Shown here piece after piece: positions 1-8,854 of a stretch of DNA of 64,000 nucleotides (position 1 is its first letter; every line of letters begins with the position of its first letter). Below the pieces are notes generated by a model. That model worked only from the letters and a program-made list of their open reading frames with translations, did not search any database and was not told the DNA's origin. Made by a program: the position numbers and the translations under genes. Origin of the DNA: Buttiauxella brennerae ATCC 51605 (GTDB lineage Bacteria > Pseudomonadota > Gammaproteobacteria > Enterobacterales > Enterobacteriaceae); the NCBI RefSeq assembly GCF_001654925.1, contig NZ_LXER01000006.1:434001-498000 (forward strand). The letters are read 5' to 3'.

Positions 1-710
1 TGCCGGAGACATTGCCACTTGCTCAACGTCGGCAAAATAGTTATCTGGGTTACGGTTTAACTCCAGCTCGCCTACTTCAATCAGGGGATAATCGCCATGT
101 GGCCAGATTTTGGTCAAATCAAACGGGTTATATGGCGTCTGTGAGGCTTCCGCTTCCGGCATAATTTGCACGAACAATTTCCAGCGCGGGAAATTGCCTC
201 CTTCAATGGCATCAAACAAATCACGCTGAGAGCTTTCACGATCATTGGCAATAATCGCAGCGGCTTCATCGTCCATTAAGTTGGTAATTTCTTGCTGAGT
301 TTTCAGGTGGAATTTCACCCAGAATCGCTGATTGTCACTATTGATAAAACTAAATGTGTAGCTACCAAAACCGCGAATATCACGTTCAGCGTCGGCGGCG
401 CCGCGCTCACCAGCAACCGTTGAAAAACGCAGGAACAGGTCGGTTTTTTTCCAGGCTCTGAGAAAATTTTTGCACGGGTGTATTTCGTAATATCGTGGGT
501 GGCGGTGAACGTACCAAAGGCGCCAGAGCCTTTGGCGTGCATGCGACGCTCTGGAATGACTTCACGATCGAAATGGGCCAGCTTTTCTAAAAACCAAACG
601 TCCTGTAGCAGCATTGGGCCACGTGGGCCCACGGTTGCAACATTATTATTGTGGGCTACGGGAGCACCGGATGCAGTTGTTAATCCTTTCTTACTCCTTG
701 TTATCTCCAT
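1..710 (-). pseudogene. Catalase (KatA-type, monofunctional haem catalase) pseudogene, 3' part outside window
   Basis: The minus strand encodes recognisable small-subunit catalase sequence ([24 protein letters not shown], shortened here; then [20 protein letters not shown]). Three lesions are visible. First, near 448-454 a run of seven A (minus strand) is one base short of what the family frame GKKTD requires, so the frame is lost; the original frame resumes as [20 protein letters not shown]. Second, RGF joins directly to [11 protein letters not shown], removing in frame the roughly 85-90 residues that normally hold the GNNTPVFF segment with the haem-side Asn. Third, the usual ATG before SKKGLTTA is absent. 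The rest reads openly through [24 protein letters not shown] and [13 protein letters not shown] to base 1. A functional catalase is excluded. Confidence 0.93.
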
Positions 711-958
711 TTATCAATGTATGCAGCGGTAATATCGCAAAGAAATTACACCTCTATTTATAAGGGTATAATTAGCGCCCAGCTATTTGGTACTTTCTAT
801 CGCTGCAGTTAATGAACATCGTCCTGACAATGGCAGTTTTTTTCATTTTCTTACAAACGAATGAAGAAAAGCATTTCTAACGCATTGATTACCTGCTCCC
901 TGGCTGTAAAATCGGCGTTTTTTCAGGGACATCCCTTTTTCTGCTCAGGATTGAAAGC
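711..958. other. Intergenic region between catalase pseudogene and yfaZ
   Basis: AT-rich spacer between two divergently oriented genes. A TATAAT hexamer lies at 767-772 but it is about 190 bp from the yfaZ start and has no good -35 partner. No RNA gene or ORF of note is seen. It may also hold the remains of the catalase promoter. Confidence 0.4.
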
Positions 959-1501
959 ATGAACAAATTACTTTTGGCCAGTGTTGCTGGTTTAGCACTC
1001 GTATCTGCATCAGCAAGCGCTATCAGCGTTAGCGGCCAGGCAGGTGAGAAATATACAAATATCGCGGTAGGTTTTGGCCAGGATTCTGCCGGTCTGACCA
1101 TGAACGGCAACTACGCCCATAACGATGACGACGGTGATACCGCAGGTTTGGGACTTGGTCTGAATGTGCCATTAGGGCCATTTATGGGCACTGTGGGCGG
1201 CCGTGCGGTTTACCTGAATCCGAAAGATGCTGATGAAGGTTATGCGTTGGCAGTGGGTGGTGGTCTGAGCTGGAAGATTTTCGATAGCTTCTCCATATTT
1301 GGTGATTACTACTACTCTCCAGATTCTCTTTCCAGCGGTGTGAAAGATTACCAGGAAGCCAGTGCGGGTGCTCGTTGGACGATCATTCGCCCAATCACTG
1401 TTGAAGCCGGTTATCGCTATATCGGTGTTAACGGTAAAGATGGCGACGGTGATAACGCTATTGCAGACGGTCCATACGTCGGCGTTTCCGCTGGTTTCTA
1501 A
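959..1501 (+). CDS. yfaZ: YfaZ-family outer membrane protein
   Basis: 180-residue predicted outer-membrane beta-barrel of unknown function. The N-terminus is a clean signal peptide ending ASASA at about residue 21, followed by alternating amphipathic strands (YTNIAVGFGQ, YALAVGGGLSW, SIFGDYYYSP, ASAGARWTII, ITVEAGYRYI) and a C-terminal aromatic residue (GVSAGF), the usual signal for assembly by the BAM complex. The ATG follows a CAGGA motif. In E. coli yfaZ also neighbours yfaY, supporting the name. Acidic runs such as HNDDDGD and GKDGDGD probably form loops or turns. The role is not known; the family assignment is by sequence resemblance and context. Confidence 0.85.
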   Translation: MNKLLLASVAGLALVSASASAISVSGQAGEKYTNIAVGFGQDSAGLTMNGNYAHNDDDGDTAGLGLGLNVPLGPFMGTVGGRAVYLNPKDADEGYALAVGGGLSWKIFDSFSIFGDYYYSPDSLSSGVKDYQEASAGARWTIIRPITVEAGYRYIGVNGKDGDGDNAIADGPYVGVSAGF

Positions 1502-1508
1502 ATCCTCT

Positions 1509-1625
1509 TCGTCTTTCGCGTTGCAGGGGCGTTGGCTGCTGCTGCGCGCCCTGGTCGCATAGTTATCTATGCTTCCAGAGACTTACGGCTTTGCCGCCTT
1601 CCTGCAACACGAAATCCTTTGAGGA
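1509..1625. repeat. ERIC-like intergenic repeat with divergent centre
   Basis: Long imperfect inverted repeat: TTTCGCGTTGCAGGGGCG near 1516-1533 pairs with CGCCTTCCTGCAACACGAAA near 1598-1617. These arms, plus GTTGGCTGC and TTGCCGCCTTCCTGCAAC, match the outer parts of the Enterobacterial Repetitive Intergenic Consensus. The middle is unlike the canonical ERIC core and carries its own small inverted repeat (GCATAG..CTATGC). It lies between yfaZ and yfaY and would fold as one long hairpin in a read-through transcript. Confidence 0.7.
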
Positions 1626-1626
1626 T

Positions 1627-1660
1627 TATCTTTTTGGTAATCCTCAAATTAATTTGCGAT
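1627..1660 (+). terminator. Hairpin downstream of yfaZ/ERIC element
   Basis: GAGGATTATC...GGTAATCCTC forms a stem, followed by AAATTAATTT rather than a clean T-run. It could end yfaZ transcription or cap the repeat; weak evidence. Confidence 0.4.
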
Positions 1661-1694
1661 ATTGTGAACCGTTATCTTCCCGCGGAGCGCAACA

Positions 1695-2891
1695 ATGATA
1701 AAAGTGGAAATGCTGTCTACCGGCGACGAAGTGCTGCATGGTCAAATTATTGATACCAACGCAGCCTGGCTTGCTGATTACTTTTTTAACCAGGGTTTAC
1801 CGATGTCGCGCCGTAACACGGTGGGCGACAGTCTTGACGATTTAATCGCGGTGCTCAAAGAGCGCAGCGAACATGCTGATGTCCTGATTGTGAACGGTGG
1901 CCTTGGGCCAACCAGCGATGACCTCAGTGCGCAGGCCGCCGCTACTGCTGCAGGCGTGGAGCTGGTTATGCACCAGCAATGGCTTGAGCATATGGAACGT
2001 TTCTTTGCCGAACGCGGGCGTGAAATGGCACCGAGCAACCGCAAACAAGCGCTTATTCCGGCAACCAGCGAAATGGTCGATAACCCAGTCGGTACCGCAT
2101 GCGGGTTTGCTCTGCAACTCAACCGCTGCCTGATGTTCTTCACCCCAGGCGTTCCTTCCGAATTTAAAGTGATGGTTGATCAACAAATCATGCCGCGCCT
2201 GCGTGAGCGTTTTGTGTTGCCTGAGCCGCCAGTTTGCCTGCGCCTGACGACCTTCGGGCGTTCTGAAAGCGAGTTGGCGCAAAGCCTTGAACCGCTGTCA
2301 TTACCCGAAGGCGCGGTGATGGGCTATCGCTCATCCATGCCGATTATCGAGCTGAAACTGACCGGTCCTGCCACTCAGCGGGCGGCAATGGAAGCTGTCT
2401 GGCCGCAAGTGCAACGTGTGGCGGGAGAAAGCGCAATTTTTGAGGGCACCGAGGGTTTACCTGCACAGTTAGCGGAACACCTGCGCGAACAGTCACTCAA
2501 TATTGCCGTCAGTGAACAATTCACCGCCGGGCTGCTGTGCCTGCAACTCGCCAGTGCGCAAGCGCCACTGGGTAATAGTGAAGTGCTTTCCGCACGCCCT
2601 GAAACACTGCAGCAGATAACTGAGCGTGCAAAAACCTTCGCGCTGCAGGCGGGTAGTGCTCTGGCGCTGGTGGTGGGGAGTCTTGATGACGAGCATCTTC
2701 ATTTCGCATTGCACACGCCAAAAGGGACTTATGGCCTGCAAGTGAAATTCAACGTTACCCGCTATGCCCTGCGTACACGCCAGGAAGTCTGCGCGATGAT
2801 GGCCCTCAACATGCTGCGCCGCTGGCTCAACGGCTGGGATGTCGCCGCTGAGCATGGCTGGGTGAATGTTGTCGACTCACTAGAAATCTAA
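1695..2891 (+). CDS. yfaY: CinA-like protein YfaY
   Basis: 398 residues, close to the 400 of E. coli YfaY. The N-terminal molybdopterin-binding (MoCF/CinA) domain occupies roughly residues 1-170, with the signature STGDEVLHGQI at residues 8-18, NGGLGPTSDD near 66 and TPGVPSEFK near 150. The C-terminal half corresponds to the CinA pyridine-nucleotide amidase region. Annotated homologues are called nicotinamide-nucleotide amidase-like, but YfaY lacks good evidence for activity. The ATG follows GGAGCGCAACA. It converges with glpC, leaving only 3 bp between stop codons. Confidence 0.9.
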   Translation: MIKVEMLSTGDEVLHGQIIDTNAAWLADYFFNQGLPMSRRNTVGDSLDDLIAVLKERSEHADVLIVNGGLGPTSDDLSAQAAATAAGVELVMHQQWLEHMERFFAERGREMAPSNRKQALIPATSEMVDNPVGTACGFALQLNRCLMFFTPGVPSEFKVMVDQQIMPRLRERFVLPEPPVCLRLTTFGRSESELAQSLEPLSLPEGAVMGYRSSMPIIELKLTGPATQRAAMEAVWPQVQRVAGESAIFEGTEGLPAQLAEHLREQSLNIAVSEQFTAGLLCLQLASAQAPLGNSEVLSARPETLQQITERAKTFALQAGSALALVVGSLDDEHLHFALHTPKGTYGLQVKFNVTRYALRTRQEVCAMMALNMLRRWLNGWDVAAEHGWVNVVDSLEI

Positions 2892-2894
2892 AAA

Positions 2895-4094
2895 CTATGC
2901 GAGTGCCCGAGCCAAAAGCGTAATCGGGTGCTCGCATTTCTTACTGGTGGACATCTCAATCTGCCATTTACAGGTTTCACAATCTGTGACCACCAAATCG
3001 ACGCCGCTCTCCTCAATCTGCTGGAATAACGGTGCGCCAATGCTTTGTGAAAATTGATAGTTTTCCTTTTTAAACCCGTACGTGCCTGCAATTCCACAGC
3101 ACTGGGATTCCAGCATAACCAGCTCCACACCCGGCAAGCGCCGCAGTAGATCCAGCGTGTAGAGTGACCAGCCCATTTTCTCCATATGACATGGCGTGTG
3201 GTAAGCAATACGCAGCGGTAACGCTTTCAGTTTCAACTCCCGCCCGTCTTCGAGCTGCTTCCAGATAAAGCGAGTTGCCAGTTCAATGTGGTCACGCATT
3301 GGGCGCGTGTCGATATCCAACACCTGCGGGTATTCATCGCGCAATGTAAACGTGCAGGTGGAGGACGTCGCGATAACCGGCAGCCCTTGCTCGAGTACGG
3401 CTTTGCCCAAAGAAGCCGCGTTAATTGCTGCCTGCTTTTTCGCTTTGTCGATAAAACCGTTAGCAATTAAGGGTACGCCGCAGCACTTTTCACGTTCCAG
3501 CAGCTGTACGCCAAAGCCCATGGCATTCATGACGCTCACCAGATCTTTGCCCAGCTGCGGGTGGTTGTAATTCACATAGCAACCGTGGAAAAACGCCACT
3601 TGCTCAGCAAAGGATTTTTGCGCTGTGGCATGTTTGCGATACCACTGACGAAATGTTCCCGAGGAGTATTTCGGTAATGCGCGGTGGCTGTCGATGCCGA
3701 GCGTTTTATCAAGCAAGTTTCGCACCGGCATAAGAGATGTCGCGGTGTTCACCAGCGGTGCAAACGGCGTCGAAAGCGTGCCCATCAAATCGGTATGGCT
3801 GAGAATGGCATCTCTTAATTTAAAGGGTGTTTTGCCATAACGCGCTTTAGCACGCTGGATAATATCGCCAATTTTCACATCAGACGGGCAGGCGACCTCG
3901 CAGCGTTTGCAGTTAGTGCAAAATTTAAGGGCGTCGTCATAAAGTGCAGCATCTTTCAGGCGCAGGCGCTCTCCATCAGGCCCGGACTGCTTAGGACCGG
4001 GGTAGTCCGGGTTAACCCGGCTGACCGGGCAGACAGTAGTGCAGACAGTGCATTTAATGCAGTTTTCAAAACTGGTTTCATCAAACAGATTCAT
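2895..4094 (-). CDS. glpC: Anaerobic glycerol-3-phosphate dehydrogenase subunit C (GlpC)
   Basis: 399-residue membrane-anchor and electron-transfer subunit of the GlpABC complex, which oxidises glycerol-3-phosphate to dihydroxyacetone phosphate and passes electrons to menaquinone under anaerobiosis. Two ferredoxin-type clusters are visible: CIKCTVCTTVCP near residue 13 and CTNCKRCEVACP near residue 58. Two cysteine-rich CCG modules follow (CCGVPLIANG and CCGIAGTYGF). The ATG at 4094 is chosen because AGGGGG lies just upstream and MNLFDETSFENC aligns with the family start. It overlaps the end of glpB by 14 nt, so translation is probably coupled. Last gene of glpABC. Confidence 0.96.
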   Translation of the reverse strand: MNLFDETSFENCIKCTVCTTVCPVSRVNPDYPGPKQSGPDGERLRLKDAALYDDALKFCTNCKRCEVACPSDVKIGDIIQRAKARYGKTPFKLRDAILSHTDLMGTLSTPFAPLVNTATSLMPVRNLLDKTLGIDSHRALPKYSSGTFRQWYRKHATAQKSFAEQVAFFHGCYVNYNHPQLGKDLVSVMNAMGFGVQLLEREKCCGVPLIANGFIDKAKKQAAINAASLGKAVLEQGLPVIATSSTCTFTLRDEYPQVLDIDTRPMRDHIELATRFIWKQLEDGRELKLKALPLRIAYHTPCHMEKMGWSLYTLDLLRRLPGVELVMLESQCCGIAGTYGFKKENYQFSQSIGAPLFQQIEESGVDLVVTDCETCKWQIEMSTSKKCEHPITLLARALA

Positions 4095-5349
4095 GGGCCG
4101 CCCCCTGCGATTCAAGAATGCGTTGTGCGACATGCAGCGCACCAGTCATTGACACACCCGCGCCACAACCTTGTTGCAGCGGGTCGAACCCGGCTAGTAC
4201 CGAACCGATGGCATAAAGGTTTTCGATAAGTTGCCCGGCGCGGGCGGGGTGGAAATGTTTATCAACGGCAACGCCTGCCTGCAAATACGGCTGCGGGCTG
4301 AAAAAGTCCTCTTTGCACCACGCTTCACGCTCGGCTGGGGCGCAGATATCGAGGTCAAAAACGGGTTCGCGTATACCGCTGAATTTTGCCTCAAGGCCGT
4401 TACTGAAAAAGCTGCCGCTGGCGAGGACATAATGGTTTGCCCGCAGCGGGACTTCTGCGTGGTTGCGGGTGAAAATCGCACTAATATTTTGCTGCTGTGT
4501 TTCCGTCCTCACCACGGCATCGCCGGGCATCATTATCCCGTTGAGTTGCTGAAAACGGCGGCGCAACTGGTGATACAACCGCATACCGAGCACCGAAGGT
4601 GGAAGTGTGGGTAACAGGCGAAGCGGGCAGGGTAATTCACGGCTTATCGCCTGCCAGGCTTTATCATCTTCACTCCCGAGGCATGCCGGAAGGAACAGGG
4701 CATCAGTGTCATGCGCCAGCGTTTTAAGCTCATCAATAAGCAGGCGTTGCTGTTCTGGCATATCCAGTACGCGGGCGATATTGGCGGCGCGGAACTCGCT
4801 GGGGTTATTGCGTAACGTGTCCAGTGCGGGAAGCGTCAGTTCCGCGGTTTTCACATTGATGTGGTTTTCTGCCAGTGAACCCGCGACAAGTTCTGGCTGA
4901 AAATCGAGAAAACCGGCAATACCGACTACCGTGATGTGTTTCCACGGAAGGGGGGCTACGGGGATTTCCATTGGGCTAAGCCACGTTGCACGTTCAATTC
5001 CAAGCGGCGTAATACGCTGGTGGTTCTGCTTATAGCTGCCCGTGAGCGTGATATGGCAACGGGCCAGCAACGCTTCACTCTCCATCGCGAAACGCTGTAC
5101 GTTTTGCGCCCCCATCAGACTATAAGGGTGTTCTGGTGCCTGCAATTTTAATGCTGCCAGTGCATCCAGGGGGGAGTTTACCGGGCTGCCATCGGGCAGC
5201 TCTGCCAGTAAATCCAGCGATCCGGACGAAAAATGCAGTGCGCTTTGCCCGCGACTGACGATAGCGCAATGCAGGCCCGCTTCCGCCAGACGGATACCGC
5301 ACACCAGTCCGGCGAGTCCACCGCCAATAATCAGGCTGTCGAATTTCAT
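4081..5349 (-). CDS. glpB: Anaerobic glycerol-3-phosphate dehydrogenase subunit B (GlpB)
   Basis: 422-residue flavoprotein subunit of GlpABC. A dinucleotide-binding motif is at the N-terminus (DSLIIGGGLAGLVCGIRLAEAG). Family motifs GQSALHFSSGSLDLL, LLPTLPPSVLGMRL, NHYVLASGSFFSNGLEA and AIGSVLAGFDPLQQGCGAGV (second half of the FAD site) are present. The start at 5349 (MKFDSLIIGGG) follows an AGGA motif and overlaps the glpA stop by 4 nt (ATGA), the classic coupled arrangement. GlpB is thought to shuttle electrons between GlpA and GlpC. Confidence 0.95.
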   Translation of the reverse strand: MKFDSLIIGGGLAGLVCGIRLAEAGLHCAIVSRGQSALHFSSGSLDLLAELPDGSPVNSPLDALAALKLQAPEHPYSLMGAQNVQRFAMESEALLARCHITLTGSYKQNHQRITPLGIERATWLSPMEIPVAPLPWKHITVVGIAGFLDFQPELVAGSLAENHINVKTAELTLPALDTLRNNPSEFRAANIARVLDMPEQQRLLIDELKTLAHDTDALFLPACLGSEDDKAWQAISRELPCPLRLLPTLPPSVLGMRLYHQLRRRFQQLNGIMMPGDAVVRTETQQQNISAIFTRNHAEVPLRANHYVLASGSFFSNGLEAKFSGIREPVFDLDICAPAEREAWCKEDFFSPQPYLQAGVAVDKHFHPARAGQLIENLYAIGSVLAGFDPLQQGCGAGVSMTGALHVAQRILESQGAAHESV

Positions 5350-6965
5350 TGTGGTGTTCCTTTTTTTAGCCCGCACAACCCCTGGTACACCCAGGCGGTA
5401 AATTCGCTTTCCCTGAGCGCATCGTCCCAGGCGATGGGGCGGATCCCTTTCCAGCGTTCATTGAGAAAAAGCGATAACTGGTCGAGCGATTGCGCAGGCG
5501 ATGACGTGCCAAAACGTTGTAATAAACCGGCGGCGCGACAGGCGCATAACTCACCCTGGCAGGTGCCCATACCCACGCGAGTGCGGCGGCGTAAATCGCC
5601 AAGATTGATGACAGTCAGTTTATTGACCGCGTAGCGAACTTCACCGGCCGTTACCGCTTCACATTCGCAAACCAGGCTGTTGCTCAGGCGGTCGCCAGCC
5701 AGAAGTTGTTCGGCACGATCGCCGTGGCGCCAGACAGCAGAGCGGCGGATGGTTGGCGGCAGGGAAATGACTTTACTGAGTGTCTCTTCTTGCGAGCTTC
5801 CTGAACCAGGAAGCGGGACGGTTGCTGTGGTGCAGGGGCTGGAATGACCGAGTTTTTCGCACACCGCATTGGTGGCCCATTCAGCCATCAGGCGGTAGGT
5901 CATGAGTTTGCCGCCAGTGATGGTGATAAAGCCGTCCATTCCGTCACGCTTTGCGTGATCCATTAATACGATCCCCCGGCTGGCGTTGCGTCCGGTCGGA
6001 TCGTTATCGCTGGCAACCAGTGGGCGAACGCCAGCGTAGGCACGCAAAATGCGGGTGGCTGCAAGTTTGGGCGCAAGTTTAGATCCTTCACGAATAAGGA
6101 TATCGACCTCTTGCGGCGTGACGCGCATATTGTCGATTTGGTCGTACTCAACAGGTGTTGACGTGGTACCAATCAGCGAAATGGTATCGCCGGGCACCAG
6201 AATATCGGCATCAGCAGGTTTGCGGCAGCGGTTGATCACCATATTGTTGATGCGGTGGCCCAGGATCAGTAACGAGCCTTTTGCAGGCAGCATGCGAATA
6301 CTTAAATCAGCATATTCAGCGATACGCTGCCCCCAGATCCCGGCAGCATTGACGACGATATTTGCATATAAATCGTGGTGTTGATGGCTCTGGTGGTTGT
6401 AGACCCTGACACCCGTAACGCGAGTCCCCTGGCGAATCAACCCGGTAACTTCCTGCCCGGTAAGAATTTCTGCGCCATGTTCTCTGGCATCGAGCATATT
6501 GGCGGCGGTCAGGCGGAAGGGGTCGACAGTTCCATCCGGCACGCGAACAGCACCTATAAGCGCAGGATTGGCCGCAGGTTCTATCCGTAATGCTTCTTTA
6601 GGGTCGAGCTGTTGAGCATTGATTCCGGCGTCCTGGCATGCCGCAATAAACATGCTCTGCAAGGCTAAATCATCTTCAGGAAGGGTGATAAACAACCCGT
6701 CTGTGCGCTCAATACAGTGGCGAGCAATGCGTTTAAGGATGCGGTTTTCTTCAATACACTCGCGGGCCGACTCGCTATCGGTCATGGCGTATCGCGCGCC
6801 GCTGTGGAGTAAGCCATGGTTTCGGCCTGTCGCACCGGTGGCGATATCATGCCTTTCCAGTAGTAGCGTGCGTAACCCGCGTCGCGCACAGTCACGGGCA
6901 ATCCCGGCACCCGTTGCACCTCCACCAATAATAATGACATCCCTTTCTTTGCTATCCGCGTTCAT
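5346..6965 (-). CDS. glpA: Anaerobic glycerol-3-phosphate dehydrogenase subunit A (GlpA)
   Basis: 539-residue catalytic FAD subunit; 542 in E. coli. The N-terminal DVIIIGGGATGAGIARD motif binds FAD, ATGRNHGLLHSGARYA is the family substrate-site segment, and ITGGKLMTYRLMAEWA is the DAO-family C-terminal motif. The last ~100 residues contain the BFD-like [2Fe-2S] region with CECEAVTAGE and TCQGELCACRAAG cysteines (VCECEAV and CQGELCAC). The ATG follows AGGAGAAGCGC. First gene of glpABC, divergent from glpT across a shared regulatory region. Confidence 0.96.
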   Translation of the reverse strand: MNADSKERDVIIIGGGATGAGIARDCARRGLRTLLLERHDIATGATGRNHGLLHSGARYAMTDSESARECIEENRILKRIARHCIERTDGLFITLPEDDLALQSMFIAACQDAGINAQQLDPKEALRIEPAANPALIGAVRVPDGTVDPFRLTAANMLDAREHGAEILTGQEVTGLIRQGTRVTGVRVYNHQSHQHHDLYANIVVNAAGIWGQRIAEYADLSIRMLPAKGSLLILGHRINNMVINRCRKPADADILVPGDTISLIGTTSTPVEYDQIDNMRVTPQEVDILIREGSKLAPKLAATRILRAYAGVRPLVASDNDPTGRNASRGIVLMDHAKRDGMDGFITITGGKLMTYRLMAEWATNAVCEKLGHSSPCTTATVPLPGSGSSQEETLSKVISLPPTIRRSAVWRHGDRAEQLLAGDRLSNSLVCECEAVTAGEVRYAVNKLTVINLGDLRRRTRVGMGTCQGELCACRAAGLLQRFGTSSPAQSLDQLSLFLNERWKGIRPIAWDDALRESEFTAWVYQGLCGLKKGTPQ

Positions 6966-7204
6966 GCGCTTCTCCTGGAAAGAACCTCTTGAACGCTATT
7001 CAGCCACAGAAAAGACTATCAATGTTTGATATCGAGCAAATTCGAGCATAAATCGAAAGTGAAGTGTGATGCCATGCACTATTTCGATAGTTTGTAATAA
7101 AAATGTAATAATTTGCGGGGTGTTTCACACTAACCAGACGGGATAATTCTTACCATGCGCTCGCAAAAGAACATTGCCTGATAAAACCTGCCACGGAGGC
7201 ATTT
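6966..7204. promoter_or_regulatory. glpA/glpT divergent control region with GlpR-like and CRP-like sites
   Basis: The 239-bp spacer between divergent glpABC and glpT. Bases 7021-7040 (AATGTTTGATATCGAGCAAA) match the GlpR operator consensus WATGTTCGWTAWCGAACATW at 17 of 20 positions. A second, weaker GlpR-like stretch is around 7079-7098 (TATTTCGATAGTTTG). A CRP-like site sits at 7062-7084 with a good TGTGA half at 7065-7069 and a degraded other half. In E. coli this region is repressed by GlpR and activated by CRP; I infer the same here. Confidence 0.7.
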
Positions 7205-8560
7205 ATGCTGAGCATTTTCAAACCTACCGCCCATCAGCCACGGCTGAAAAGCGAGCACATAGATCCAACTTATAAACGCCTGCGCTGGCAAATCTTCATG
7301 GGGATCTTCTTCGGTTATGCGGCCTACTATCTGGTGCGTAAAAACTTCACCCTGGCGATGCCGTACTTGATTGAGCAAGGTTTCTCGCGAGGGGATTTAG
7401 GATTCGCGCTTTCCGGTATTTCTATCGCCTACGGCTTTTCAAAATTCATCATGGGGTCAGTCTCTGACCGCTCGAATCCACGCGTTTTCTTACCCGCCGG
7501 TTTGATTCTGGCGGCAGCCGTGATGCTATTTATGGGGTTTGTGCCCTGGGCGACATCAAGCATCGCAGTGATGTTTGTGCTGTTGTTCTTATGCGGCTGG
7601 TTCCAGGGCATGGGCTGGCCGCCGTGCGGGCGCACGATGGTGCATTGGTGGTCTAAGAAAGAGCGTGGCGGAATTGTTTCTGTCTGGAACTGCGCACATA
7701 ACGTGGGTGGTGGCTTGCCGCCGTTGCTGTTCTTACTCGGGATGGCGTGGTTTAACGACTGGCATGCGGCACTTTATATGCCAGCCTTAGCGGCGATTCT
7801 GGTGGCGCTGATTGCCTTTGCATTAATGCGCGATACCCCGCAATCCTGCGGCTTGCCGCCAATCGAAGAGTACAAAAACGATTACCCGGACGACTACAAC
7901 GACAAAACGGAAGAGGAACTGACGGCTAAACAGATCTTCATGCAGTACGTTTTCCCTAACCGCCTGCTGTGGTACATCGCCATTGCTAACGTTTTTGTCT
8001 ACTTGCTGCGTTACGGCATTCTCGACTGGTCGCCAACCTATTTGAAAGAAGTGAAGCACTTCGCGCTGGATAAATCATCCTGGGCTTATTTCCTTTATGA
8101 ATACGCAGGGATCCCGGGCACGCTGCTGTGTGGCTGGATGTCGGACAAAGTGTTCAGAGGCAACCGTGGCGCAACCGGCGTGTTCTTTATGATTCTGGTG
8201 ACGATTGCGACCATTGTGTACTGGCTGAACCCACCGGGAAATCCGGGTGTGGATATGGCGTGTATGATTGTGATTGGCTTCCTGATCTACGGACCGGTGA
8301 TGCTGATTGGCCTGCACGCGCTGGAACTGGCACCGAAAAAAGCCGCGGGAACGGCAGCGGGCTTCACTGGCTTGTTCGGCTACCTCGGTGGGTCGGTCGC
8401 CGCGAGTGCCATTGTGGGTTATACCGTTGATTTCTTCGGCTGGGACGGCGGCTTTATGGTGATGATAGGCGGCAGTATTATGGCCGTGATTCTGCTGCTG
8501 GTGGTGATGGTGGGTGAAAACAAACATCACCAGGAAATGAAAGCGCGGGAAGGTCAGTAA
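7205..8560 (+). CDS. glpT: Glycerol-3-phosphate:phosphate antiporter GlpT
   Basis: 451-residue major facilitator superfamily antiporter of the organophosphate:phosphate (OPA) family in the inner membrane; imports sn-glycerol-3-phosphate in exchange for phosphate and is also the route for fosfomycin. Family features: [19 protein letters not shown] (binding-site Arg at about residue 45), [19 protein letters not shown] (OPA signature), and twelve hydrophobic spans with a charged central loop near residues 215-245 ([13 protein letters not shown]). The ATG has GGAGG 5 nt upstream. In E. coli glpQ follows glpT in one operon; here a terminator and convergent yfaE follow instead. Confidence 0.97.
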   Translation: MLSIFKPTAHQPRLKSEHIDPTYKRLRWQIFMGIFFGYAAYYLVRKNFTLAMPYLIEQGFSRGDLGFALSGISIAYGFSKFIMGSVSDRSNPRVFLPAGLILAAAVMLFMGFVPWATSSIAVMFVLLFLCGWFQGMGWPPCGRTMVHWWSKKERGGIVSVWNCAHNVGGGLPPLLFLLGMAWFNDWHAALYMPALAAILVALIAFALMRDTPQSCGLPPIEEYKNDYPDDYNDKTEEELTAKQIFMQYVFPNRLLWYIAIANVFVYLLRYGILDWSPTYLKEVKHFALDKSSWAYFLYEYAGIPGTLLCGWMSDKVFRGNRGATGVFFMILVTIATIVYWLNPPGNPGVDMACMIVIGFLIYGPVMLIGLHALELAPKKAAGTAAGFTGLFGYLGGSVAASAIVGYTVDFFGWDGGFMVMIGGSIMAVILLLVVMVGENKHHQEMKAREGQ

Positions 8561-8572
8561 TCTGCAGAAAAT

Positions 8573-8598
8573 AAAAAACCTCCGCTGGAGGTTTTTTT
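8573..8598. terminator. Bidirectional intrinsic terminator between glpT and yfaE
   Basis: AAAAAACCTCC-GCT-GGAGGTTTTTTT is a GC-rich stem flanked by A and T runs, so it works on both strands. It serves glpT on the plus strand and nrdAB-yfaE on the minus strand, and its T-run overlaps the yfaE stop codon. Confidence 0.92.
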
Positions 8599-8851
8599 AC
8601 ATCTCTATCTCAATATCGCCCTGCGCCTGGCAGCAGCAGGGCAGTATTTCACCAGGCTGGATAAACGCCAGCGGTTCGGTAAGCCACTTCACTTCGCCTG
8701 CCGTCAGCCGGATGCGGCAGGAGCCGCAATAACCTTCCCGGCACTGATATTCCACGGCGACCTGGTGAGATTCCAGAGTCGCCAGCAGGGAAGGATGTTC
8801 TTCTTCACACAGGAGTTGTGCTCCGCTGATTCGTAGCGTAATTCGAGCCAT
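8597..8851 (-). CDS. yfaE: [2Fe-2S] ferredoxin YfaE, ribonucleotide reductase maintenance
   Basis: 84-residue plant-type ferredoxin. The cluster ligands are visible as CREGYCGSC near residues 37-45 and the distal Cys in ILPCCCQ near residue 74. YfaE donates electrons for building and repairing the diferric-tyrosyl radical cofactor of NrdB. It sits 3 nt after nrdB in the same direction, as in E. coli, so it is the last gene of nrdAB-yfaE. Confidence 0.95.
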   Translation of the reverse strand: MARITLRISGAQLLCEEEHPSLLATLESHQVAVEYQCREGYCGSCRIRLTAGEVKWLTEPLAFIQPGEILPCCCQAQGDIEIEM

Positions 8852-8854
8852 AAC

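Noticed and set aside
740..800. OxyR-like ATAG repeats upstream of the catalase remnant
   Set aside because: Several ATAG/CTAT tetramers are present but not at the 11-bp spacing an OxyR site needs.
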